Shown: positions 1 through 12,400 of the stretch, piece after piece
How the letters are laid out: the number at the start of each line of letters is the position of its first letter
Position numbering within the stretch: the first letter of the stretch is position 1
Assembly (NCBI RefSeq): GCF_000003815.2
Contig: NC_049986.1
Span: 8,366,556-8,430,555, forward strand
Length of the DNA stretch: 64,000 nucleotides
Origin: Branchiostoma floridae
Taxonomy: Eukaryota; Chordata; Leptocardii; Amphioxiformes; Branchiostomatidae
Direction: 5' to 3'
Notes under the pieces: generated by a model
Database searches by the model: none
Told to the model about the DNA's origin: nothing
What the model saw: the letters and a program-made list of their open reading frames with translations, nothing else
Program-made: the position numbers and the translations under genes

Positions 1-487
1 ATCCAGTTTATTGTCCGTTGTTGGCTCATCTCAAGTGTTTGTTTAAGGCTTTATTTATCCATGGGAAGCTCAAATCGGCCTGCAGGCTGCTTTTTATTGA
101 GGTCTTGAGGGACGTAAGGGTCAGATAAAATATAACCGAGATACAGATGACATGGAGTCCTAGAAAATCTATCAACATATATCATTACGTACGCAACCTT
201 GCACATGTACATGTTATGACTTGATGGTAGACCCCCAGGTGCCAGCACTTAGCAAGTTGTAAAGGTGGAAGTGTTCCCTTATGATGTCAACCCATCATTT
301 ATGTGGCTATCTCTTCTACCGTCCCTGTGATCTATCTTCTCTTCATCCATTCTCTAAAGTTCACTATGATGCTGTGTATCCCAAGCCTGCTTCTCACAGC
401 AGGTTTTTCATGTTATCATCCAGTACTTTTGAACAAGTTGAAATATATATATATATATTGCTTACTTCTCTTGCATTGCCATTACAG

Positions 488-3400
488 GGGAAAGTAGGGG
501 TTGAAGGTGTCAAGGGAAGCAGAGGCAACCCTGGTGAGCCGGTATGGAACATTTTCATAGTACTCCTTTCTGAAAGTCCTCATACACTTATATGACATTA
601 TCAAAATATCATCTTTAAAGTTTAATGCACTTTCATTGCTTTTACTTAAAGACAGCAATGGAGACTAAGTTTTCTTTTTTACAAGTTTTACTTGTTAAGA
701 CAAATGGTGAGCTGAAGATTTATTTTCTTTAATCTAATATACAGTTTGTCATCTTTAAGTTACGGCAAGATTTTGTGTTTACACCTGTTTTAAAAACTGT
801 GATATTCAATGGTACTAAAATCTGATGTTTCCATCCNNNNNNNNNNNNNNNNNNNNNNNNNNNNNNNNNNNNNNNNNNNNNNNNNNNNNNNNNNNNNNNN
901 NNNNNNNNNNNNNNNNNNNNNNNNNNNNNNNNNNNNTTGTACCGTTACGGAGGTTTCGTAATTTATGAGGGAAAAAGAGGAAAACAAGGAGAGCCCGGTC
1001 TAGCTGTAGGTGTCTAATATTGTACTGGACATGGTTTAAATGCACTGCCTTAGTTTTAAAGTAGAACGTTTCATGTGCAAGGATATCATCATCTACGAAT
1101 GATTAGATTGGCAAAAGTGTTGCCCTTAGGGGTGGGTACTGGTACGGTGTACCCATACAAAACCGTTTTATCTTCGAGTTAGTGAACCGGTCTGAAAAAA
1201 ATGGACCTGAAAAAATTAGTGGACCGGATTTTGGACCAATAAGAAAAAGAACAGATTATACCAGCACTACAGCAGCAGGTGTTTACTTGAATTAGGGTTT
1301 ACAGGTCTAAGAAAATAACAAGAGCAGGTATAGAGGAGAGGTAATAGTTATTTTTTTACTATTTCTACAGTCAAACTTGGTCTAGGTTAACAGTAGCCTG
1401 GTTACCAAACCCCAGCCCGATCTCAAGTATCTATCGTGCAGGGGTCTGGCCGGATGACATAGGCCGGGTTCTCAATTTTGCACCTTATAGTGGGCAAAAA
1501 ACTCCACCAATAGAACAGCAGCAGGATCAACAGGAGGTACTACACCCCTACCATGATTGGTTAATGACCCCCAACTGTATTTTTTTAATCCATAACAGTG
1601 GCCACCAAATACCTGATTCGCTACTGTGATAGCCTGCTGACCAACTGTGGTGTGTTGTAGCTGGCTACCTGTGGTGTGAGTGGTCATAAATCCTAGGTTC
1701 TCCTCCCTCTGATCAAGGGCCTTCGAGAACATTTCTACAGCCATCCTGCCAGACCCCAACACAAAAGATATTTTTGAGGTTGGCGTATGGTATCCAGGCT
1801 AGGTTAACAGGATACTCCACCAACCATTGTTTTGAGTATCACCCATTCTCAAGTTTTGACAAAGAATTGAGTCCAAGTAACAAAGTTTTGTTCACTGCTT
1901 ACATGTATGACTAGAAGGATGTTGAAACTGTAATACTGGTTGTTTTTACCTTGATAGGGAGATGTTATCATCAGAGGCCCAAGAGGAGCTCCTGGTGAAC
2001 CTGGATCTCCAGGACCTGCAGTAAGTTACCATTGTCTCTGTCCTGCAAGATTATTTACTTGTATACTTTCATATACCTGAATAATACAACTTTCAATGTA
2101 AATTTATTCTGCTACATTTTGTATACTGCAAGGTACATTAGGGAGATCAATTCAGTTACCCTCGAAGTTCATAATACATGTATTGAGAAAATGACATTGT
2201 GGCTATAGTACAATTCCATCATAATATTTCCTTTGTATGTCAGGAATTTAGAACAGTGACAAGGTTTTTTTTTTTTGGTGACACCTCTGGGGTGGAGGCT
2301 TGTCTCATCATTGTGTCAAATTCTTTACAGGGTCCACCCGGTGTTGATGGACCAAAAGGGAAGCCAGGCGACAGAGGCTTTCCTGTAAGTAGAATAAGTT
2401 TGTTTACCATATGAAATATCTCTTATATTTTCACTCAGTTGCAATCTGGCAATGCATATACTTGTTCAAATTTTTTCATGATCCTTTATTCTAGACCCAT
2501 TCATTGAACGCAACTTTTCTTTCATAATCATTGCAAGTATGTGTTTTGATACATGTGTTTCTGTACCCTCAATACTAGGGACCAGTTGGATTCATAGGTG
2601 ACACAGGCCCTGTTGGTAGCCCCGGAGTTCCTGTGAGTAGAGCCAAATAGAAACTAGCAAATGAAAAAAAAGTCATTATTGTTAAATGATAATGGTCAAT
2701 ATGTTCATGTAGGGTATCTTTCCTTTTGACCCAAGACACACCACTGAAAATATTGTATGTTCAACTCTACTTAGGGGAAATGTACTCTTATCTCCCATTC
2801 AAAATTGTCTATTTGATGTTGTATTCAAGTTCATCCAACAGACAGGTCGTTTTTAGTTTTAGTTGATTATATAGCCTTATTTGATTATTCCTAAGTTTGT
2901 AAACCAGCTGCACGTTCACTCTGTTACTTGATTCCTTGTTTATTTTCACGTCGTTATCATTATCTTTTGACTATGTTATTTAGTGTTTGTTATTTTGTAT
3001 GTGTGTCCTTATTTTTGTCATGTGTAAGAGGAGAAGACTCGGATAAGCAACTTTGCTTTTTGTCAAATCCTCGTTAAATAAATGTGAATAAAAAAATTTA
3101 AAAATGGTCAATATCTACTTATGATATTAATGATAAGGCACAGTGCTCAACTGCATACTGTTGTATTTGAATGAATGTGGATTGCGTTGCATTTCTATAC
3201 AGGACAACACTAAGTGACTATAAGGCATATTGTTGCTATTTTTCTTTGAAAATACACTTAATGTTGATTCAAATATTCCTTGGGCCTAAGGCACATTCCC
3301 AAACCGGAGCCCAGCCGGGTAGCTTTTAGGAACGAAAAGTATGATATAAAAGACACCAAACTACACAAGACGTAAAGAGAATAGCCTGTTGGTTCCAGAA

Positions 3401-6400
3401 ATAGTCCAGTTAAGGTGCATTATTTAGTTATATTTTTCGTTTCCACAAACAGCCCGGCTGGGCCCCGGTAAGGCAAAGGCAAGTTTATATGGACAAAGGC
3501 AAACAGTAGATATAGATGGTACCTTGACTTTGTGTTCAAATCTATTACAGTAATGATGTAAGCAATTTGATATTATCTGCCTATAGGGTATGCCAGGCCT
3601 TGATGGAATACGCGGTGAAGATGGTGATCAAGGCGAACAGGTAAAATTACCATCGCTGTGGGGAGATCAAGATTATATATGTGTCTGTTTTAGCTCTATG
3701 TACAATGTACTACTCACTGTCAGTCAGTCTATACAGACTATAAATCATATCTGTGCAAACAAAAATACAATAGCTGATTCAATTTTCTTGTATTTTCAAT
3801 TAGTATATGGTCAGAAAAGCTGATTACATTATTTTAACATATAACAGATGTTGTAATATCCACTAAAATTGTTCAGAACAATGTATTGTGTGTCCTATCA
3901 CTCACTCACTCACTCAACCTCATTAAGTTGTTTTACATGATTCTATAGCTATGTGGTTCGAAAACAGGAAAATGGTAACATTTGCATAGAATTACATTAT
4001 AAGGCCATTTCTTCATCAGTGATTATAACAATAAGACTTTTTCTACCCTAGGGCCTTATGGGTCCACCAGGAGTCAGAGGTATCAGAGGAAGTACAGGCA
4101 ACGTGGTAAGTACATGTTCTATCCTATTCCTGTCTTCCAACAGTTCTGGATTTACAGTTCTGGGTGACAAGAAAGGCAACTGTCATGTGTTCATCATTAT
4201 CATCATCTGTCGACCAGGGGGGGGGGGGTTATTTCATGTGTGTTACAAATGGAAGTCAAATTGAAAATACATTGAAGACAGATGTTTTTCACATTATGGA
4301 GGGAGGATTTTGCAAACCTGCTATGTTCAGTTCCATTATGATTATATAATCGAATTTGTGGGATTGATTACTCCATGAAATTTTGAATATTGATCACAAG
4401 TTTGATTTCCTACAGGGAAGTCGAGGAGTTATTGGAATGCCAGGGGCACCAGGCAAACAGGGACCAAAGGTAGGACACTCTCTTTTCTGTAGATGGATAC
4501 TTATAAAATCATCCATGTTACGACAATTGTTTTGACCATTACTTACTGGACTTGATTGTACAATGTAGATAGATGGGATTCAACATGATATTGTGATTTT
4601 AGGCTGGACTCGGGGGCAGAACAATGATTTACTTTGGCCCATAGTAGTGCCAAAATAATAATGGGGCAAAACCAAGAACCCGACATGTGACATGCTAGGG
4701 TACACTAACCCATAAGGGTCTCCATTTACTCATGCTCTCTGTTCCGACAGAAAATATACTCCAGAGTTACTTTATCTCCGCCCACTCACCGCAAGGCGAC
4801 ATTAAAGATTTTTCTCCTCTGCTTGTTGATTGCTGATACTGTCAGTGTCCCTGTCTGTTTGTTAGTTGTTCTCACCAAGGAATATTGTTTGGGTTTGATG
4901 GTAGCCTTTTCCTTGAGCTTTACTTTCTTATATTTTTCTTATAGGGGGAAAAGGGGGATGCTGGTGCACCTGGATTACCAGGCACAACAGGCTTTCCTGT
5001 GAGTACAAGTCATGTATTTCCTACTTCTGTTGGTTCCAGAAATAGTCCAGTAAAGGTGTATAATAATTGACATGGGCTTAATGTTAATCATGTAGTTTTT
5101 CAAGGTTTTTTGTCTTGTACATTGGTGTTTCATTACATGGTTTTTATGAGTTCGCATTTGTTATACTGTTATTATCTGCCTAGATGATTAAGCTGTTTGT
5201 AACCTTGAACAGATACAAATGTACATAACTACTTTCTCTGTGATTTTGTACCCTAGGGCTTTGATGGCTTTCCTGGAACATGGGGACCAAAGGGAGATCC
5301 TGGCAAACCTGTGAGTTCAAAAAGAAGTTCGAAAATTACTTAATATATCAATTCTGAAGCACAGTAATGGCATGCTGGGGAAACCCCTTCCCTGTCCATG
5401 GTGCTGAAAATGAAATCTAACAACATTCTGAGTAGAAGACTTTATTTTTTCCCTTTGTTATAGTACTTTTTCAATGTATTGTGTGTCCTATCACTCACTC
5501 ACTCACTCACTCACTCACTCACTCACTCACTCAAACATATAGGTACTTATGAATGTCCCCAAATGTTGCAGCTTTGTTTCTCCAGTGTAACATATTGACA
5601 TAACATTGCAGGGTACGGTCGGTGTCCCGGGTACCGCTGGGCAGCCAGGCAGGAGGGGCAAGGTGGGGTCTGCTGGCGCGCCAGGGGTCAAAGGTAGCAG
5701 GGGACCAAGAGGAGCAGAGGTCGGTGCAAGAAATCACTATTTCAAAATAAGAGAACATGTAGAAAGAAAAGGAATTCATGTCATATAATGTCTATCAATA
5801 AGCGAGGTACTTTTTTGCTCATTTTTAGATTTAAGTTTGCATGGCTTTTCTTACAGCAGAGCTTTATTAATTCCACTTTCTTGCCTGACTAAAATCTCGC
5901 TTCTAGCGGCTGGCCCTACAGTTGCCACCACCTATAATAAGAAGGGTGGTCATTAACCCCAGCCAGCGAGAGATTGTGTAAACACAAGCTACTTTACATT
6001 CAAATGATGAAAGTTGAAACAAATGTGACTTTTTTTTGTCCGCAGGGAGACGAGGGAAACCGTGGCTGGAACGGATTCCCTGGCCCGCTGGGTATCAAGG
6101 TGAGATAACCATTTCAGACATTTCTATATTCTGGTAGCAAAAATTAAAAAAAAAAAGCAACTTAGTCTACTAGACAGACCTGTGTAATGTGTAGGAAAAA
6201 ATTAAATGCAATGTATTTTTGCCCACAGCTGGTTTTTTTAAAGTTTATTAGAATTCAATGCCTCATGCTGACAGTTTTGAATGGTTTGTTCTCAGGGCAC
6301 TGTAGGTGAATATGGTTTTGACGGAAGACTTGGACCCAAAGGCCCTCCCGGGAATGAAGGGTTAAAGGGTGTGAAAGGTCCTTCTGGTCCAGATGGCAAG

Positions 6401-9400
6401 CCAGGTCCAGAGGTGAGATATCCTTCCCGGTGTATCTTTATCTGACAGGGTTCTAGCCGGCATCCGTCCTTCCGCCATTTGATGAAATTTTGCTGCTGAG
6501 GGCGGACATACATTTTGCCCATTCCGTCCTCTATGATGGACAAAAACGTTAAGACATTAACACAGATGCTATTGAACCAAGCAGAGTCTACAAGCAAAAT
6601 CTGCCCCTAAAAATGCCAGAGCAAGCGTTTCAGATGGTCTAGATTTCAAAATTTTCCCCTAGGATGTAAAAGATTTCAAAATCCAGGGGTCCAGAAAAAA
6701 TTCATGCTGGCTAGAATACTTGTATCTGAATCACAAAACATAATACACTACACAAAGGTGCAAAGTTTGAAACTGTATTACAGCGAAATAAACATTTGTC
6801 AACATTTTTTCTTTTGTAAGGGTTTGGCAGTAGGGATCAAACTTTAAGAAGTGATTTTTTTCCTGATATTAATGCATCTCTCAATATCTTTTTTGTAAGT
6901 TGTCATCCTGCACATTAACTAACATGTTTTTGTCCATTTTTTTTTTTCACAGGGCGAAAAGGGAGTAAAGGTACAATTTTTGTTTTCCTCTTAGATTGAC
7001 ATTTTACAATCCTCTTTTAAAAATTACTGTTTCTTGAAAAGAAGAGTTTGCATGTATAGACTATATACAACATTGTCTTGTTTTGACATGGTGTCATGGG
7101 TCTAAAATTACATATTACATATGTGTATTACATATTATATATGCGTAATTATGATACACTTTGAATACATGTGGGTGCACTGTATAGGGTTGAGTTGTTC
7201 AATAGAATTTGTCCTAATTTTAATTACAGGGTGACCGTGGAACACCTGGTACGCATGGCTTGCGGGTAAGCTTGACTTTAATTATCTTTAATTATTAAGA
7301 CTGAAAAAATTTGATTGTTATCAAATAACATAATGGACCCAAAGGTTTTATTTTTTCTATAATCCTTTATAATGATGAAGGTAAACTCAAAATAACATTT
7401 TCTTTTTTGCTTTTCATGATCAGGGTGCACCAGGACCTCCTGTAAGTACAACATATTATGCATCAATTTGGGTCTGGTTCAATTCTTAATCTGTCTTTGT
7501 AATATTTAGCATATTATACGACATGGAATTATCTGATTGATGTCTAATTTTAATTCTTTGTCTCCTCTTCAGGGAAGACCAGGCCCTCCAGTAAGTATAA
7601 GCTACAAGATGCATTTATCATAATCTGTGCAGATACTAGTGTTTTTAGTAATGACATACCGTATTTTATGTAAGTATGTACCCAATTAAAGTACTAGTAT
7701 TCACTCCTGATTTGGGGCAAAGTCTCAGGCAGATCTATGGGACTGAAATGTAAAATGTAAAAACTCAAGTTTCACTTCTTAGACAACACCAATGTGTATG
7801 TTTTGAGCCCTTCCTAGAAAGAAGTTCCACCTTGCTTTATTTTAGGCTCTTTTACCATTTATCTATTCAGTAACCTCAAATAACGTAATTTATTTATTTA
7901 TTTATTTATTAATCTTTCAGGGTAGTCCCTACAGTTTTGTAATGCACCCCATCTTTGGCAACAAGTTGTAGTACCTTTTCAATTTTTAAAAGTTTAAAAG
8001 TGCGTACTATATTCCGGAAAATACAGTATTAGTCATGTGTAGTTCAATGCTTTAGAAATATGCATGATTTGTGGTATCTTCTACGTATACATGTATAACA
8101 TATAGTAGCTACATGTTGCTGATAAACTTAACTGAGGGCTTTTTTTTTCTTTCCACCAGGGCCCAACTGGGACTTTTCCCTCACTATCTGTAAGTATATG
8201 AACATTATATATACTACAACAAAAGTACAGGTCTTATATTAAGTTACGTAGAATATTGTACATTAAATTATCATAAGTTACGTAGAATATTCTACATTTA
8301 CATTATCACTAATCCATTATTGTATTAGTAGCATCTTTGATTCATTTCACTTAATATATATTTTTTTCACCACTGTTTGCTTTACTTTTAAGCTGTTAGT
8401 TTATTTTATTCTTGTAGGCTTGTACAGATCTGCATCTAACATAATGATTGTGTTTGTTTACCATTTACTTTGTGTTTCTGCATAACATTTCAAGCAACTT
8501 AACATTTTAAACAACTTACGATATTTGAAGTATGCAGCACATTTAACGCTGGTTCACCTTAATCCGTAGGGTAACCTGTATCCGTTGTTTTTGAATACAG
8601 GTTGTATTTAGGGAAGTCAGGTGAACGGTGGTTTCAAACTGCAATGTTTTGAAAATATCACAATTGTAAAACAACCGTCCTTCGACTTGATATCCCAGAA
8701 TACCCTGTTTTTAGAAACAATGGATATAGGTTAACCACCGCATAAAGGTGAATTAGCGTTACTATCTCAGCATTTTCTGATACATTTTATTGTCAAGTAC
8801 ATCTTTAATTTCATGTTCCTGCAGACCTCAGAGGAGTTTGATGCCGCCATTAAACTTCTCCTACAGAACACACAACGGGAGTTTGACATTGAGGTAAGGG
8901 GGAGGGGGGCGTGAGGTGCTGCATGTCAAACCACATACAAGTGACAGAATGCACCAATATTTGCTTGCACATCGGTCTGTAAAAGTTTGCTTTGTGTGCC
9001 TGCTTGGTTTGTTTGTTTACCTTGCATGTCTTGATACTCTGAGTGTCACATTGCAAGCTATGACATAAAAAGTGCACAAATCCACTGCTCTTGTCACTTT
9101 GCGGGCCTGCTAATTCATTGCTGTCTGCCATATCCTGCTTGGAGCAGTAGCTTGTAGTTTATTAAGCTTGTCACCATGTAACTTGTACTTACTATATCGC
9201 TCTTAAGCTTCATTGAAAGGTTAGCAAAGTGCTCTCATATCATCGCTTACGTTAGTTTTACACTACATTTGTTGCAATGTTACTATGCTAGCTTCTTGTT
9301 GCTGACTTCATAGAGTACTTTTACATGCATTAGTTCATAGTAGGACTGTTGAATCATTCAATGTTTTGTGGATCATGGTTTGTTGTGTTGATGACATATA

Positions 9401-12400
9401 ACAATGATCTTGATTATCATAGTCAAGTACATGAGTTTCACTATAGTTAAATCATTAAAATTCATTGACTTTCACAACATGATTGCCACCTTCTAATGCT
9501 TTTGATTAAATCATAAAATGTATCATATAAGATTTTCGCATGGTGCGTTATGAACGTTAACTTTACTACTGAAGTAGCCAATATTATATGAAAAATAATA
9601 TCAGTAACATCACGCAGAATATTGTGCCAATAGTACCATTCCTGCTAACTATCTATTTAGTTCACAGATCCAGGCTCATTGGTTTTGTTCATTGTAGAAA
9701 TCCATTGATCATCATTAAGTTGTGAGTGTTGCTTGTTTCATCATCCGTAATGACATTCCATGTACAGTACTGCCACCTAACATGTTTCCATGTTACTGCA
9801 GGTAACTTCACAATCATCTCCCCCATTATGTCCGCTCTAGTGACAGGCATGTGCATGGCCCTGCATGTAAGGCCAGGCCTGGCATGTGCCTGGGCATGTT
9901 TGGCTGAATTATGGCATGTTTACAGGAAGAGCAATCGGGCTCGGGCTCAGGCTTTGGATCGGGCGCGGGCTCCTTCCTGATTAGGAAGGCCGACCACATT
10001 GCAAAGTTGACCAATCTTACTCATGCAGCATTGTCCCATGTTCCGCAGGTGCCTCAAAGGGACCAACAGCAAATGGTATAGCAACATCTTCATGCCTTTT
10101 CCATTTGATTGTGTTTCCCTTTACTAGACAGGCTGACTGGGAAGAAACTGTCCATCCTGTTGAATGGTACAGGGTCCTAACCAACACAGGGTTCTAGGCA
10201 GCGTCCGTCCTTAAGTCCTTCTGACGGAATTTTGCTGCTTGGGATGAACAAAAATCTTCCTCTATGATGGACAAAAGTCGGTTTGTAAAGACATTAAAAC
10301 AGATTAAACAAGCAAAATTTACCCCTCAAAATACAGGAAATAGCATTTCAGATGGTCTAGATTTCAAAATTTTCCAGGTGAAGCATGCTCCCAGACCCCT
10401 CCTAGGAAGGATTTCCAAATTCAAAATCCAGGGAATGAAAAAAAATTCAAGCTGTCTAAAACGCTGAACCAACATAAAGAAAATTTTTTGTGAAAAAAAA
10501 ACACGGCTAAAAGTACAGGACTACCTACATTTCTATAGTGGTGTCTAATCTCTGCCATTTAATGATGGATGTCTCTTCCTTACTCAGCCATGGTCTCCCT
10601 TTCATTGATCCCTGCAAATGTTTTACTGAATGTGCTTGCCTTCTTTCAATACACTCTTTCTCTGTATATTTCTACGTCTTTTTCTTCTTTCTATTGACGA
10701 AGCCACGTACTTGTGGATTTTGTCAGCTCCATTCTTTTGCTAAGCCATTTTTTCAGAGTAGCTTTGTGTGTGATGTACATGTATGTATCATTTCAAAAGA
10801 CTTAGACCATAGATTATGCTAAAATATTGACGGAATCACTGAATTATATCTACAACGAATTCTCTTTAATACTGGTATGATAAGGATATCTTAAATTTGA
10901 TTTAAGCAATGAATTTTACATAACTTACTGCAGAATAGAATGAAGATTTATTTTAAACCCTACCTAAACAACATGACAGTTGTAACTCATTAACAGTGAC
11001 TGTACAGAAAATGTTAGTTCACCTTTATCCCTGGGGTAACCTATATCTGGCCTTTTTAAAAACAGGGATATTATACTTAGGGATATTAAGTCGATGAATG
11101 TTGGTTTCAGATTAGAATATTTTCAAAACTGCATTTTGAAACCACTGTTCGTTTGCATCCCCAAATACTCTGTGTTTTTTTAAACAACGAATATAGGTCA
11201 AACTGCAGATAAAGGTGAAGTAGTATTAATGCCTTTTGGATTGAAGTGAAAGTTTTGACAATGATGTAACAAGTTCAACTCTTATTTTGCAGCATATGGA
11301 TGTTTTTGAAACCCTCCAGTACCTCACTTCTTACATAGAAAGTATTAAGAATCCTCTGGGCACAAAAGAGAACCCTGCGAGAACATGCAGGGACCTAGTG
11401 GACTGCAAGTACAAGAGAGATGACGGTGAGTGTTACAGTGGAGGAAATGTTATGATATCTATCATAAGCAAAATTGGGGTCATGAGGCATACCTGAATGG
11501 TGTTTGGCCCTGAAGCCAGAGGTCCTGGGTACAAATCCTGTCACAATGCCAATCTTATGCCCTTTTAAAACCCTTAGACTGCCAAGCCCGGATATATCCG
11601 GCACACATATACATGCCCTGTGTGCCACGCCCGGATATATCCAGGATAGCGTATTCCCCCAAAGTACCAGCTTCGTGCGCGTATAGCGCACGGACTTCGA
11701 AAGTTAGGAACTTCGGCCTTGTTCCAGGGGTTATTTTTGGAGGTCAGCGGCCAACCCTGGCATTGATGGCATTTTAAAGGGCTGGAACACTGGCAGTTTA
11801 AGGGTTAAAAGGCACTTTACATGACTTTCCTTACTCCAACAAGGTGTAAAATTGGGTTCCTGACTTTGGTTGGGGAGGTATAAGGTGGTGGGAGGAGAGG
11901 GTAAGGCTACGCCTTCCAATGCCATAGCCTACACATTGAATTACGATCTATTGCCCCTACGGCCTAACAAAGGCCATGGGACTACCTTTACTTTTACCTT
12001 GAATTGATTGGAGGTTATACATTTATTTGTGTTGGGATGACAAGAAAGAGATCATGAGAATAGCATGGTATCCAAACCCTCTTTACAGCTGCCATATCTC
12101 TTTCTTGCTCCCTTCTATCTGCAGAGAAGATGAGAGAGACTCGGCTGCTATAATAGTTTTGGATGACAGGCTACATGATAATTCATCATTTGGAAGGTTG
12201 CAAAGCAATTTGACAACTTCAAATTCTTACATTTTTATGCACCGGTATTTCAAAAATAGAAGCAAACCAATCAAGAAAGCATATTGGTGTGACCTATTTG
12301 ATCCTAACTACTAAGTAACAGTTTGGTTTATGACTCCTCCAGGCATTATGGTTGGGTCACAATGTTGTAGTTTTTAGTTTCTCTATGTTGATACACTGTT

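Noticed and set aside
7911-7975. Acceptor-like aatctttcag followed by GGT AGT CCC, suggesting another helix exon
   Set aside because: The Gly-X-Y pattern stops at once and there is no donor; an ATTTA tract and repeat-like sequence surround it.
9726-9980. 84-codon plus ORF over part of the collagen intron
   Set aside because: Out of frame with the supported exon 9926-10075, with no motif.
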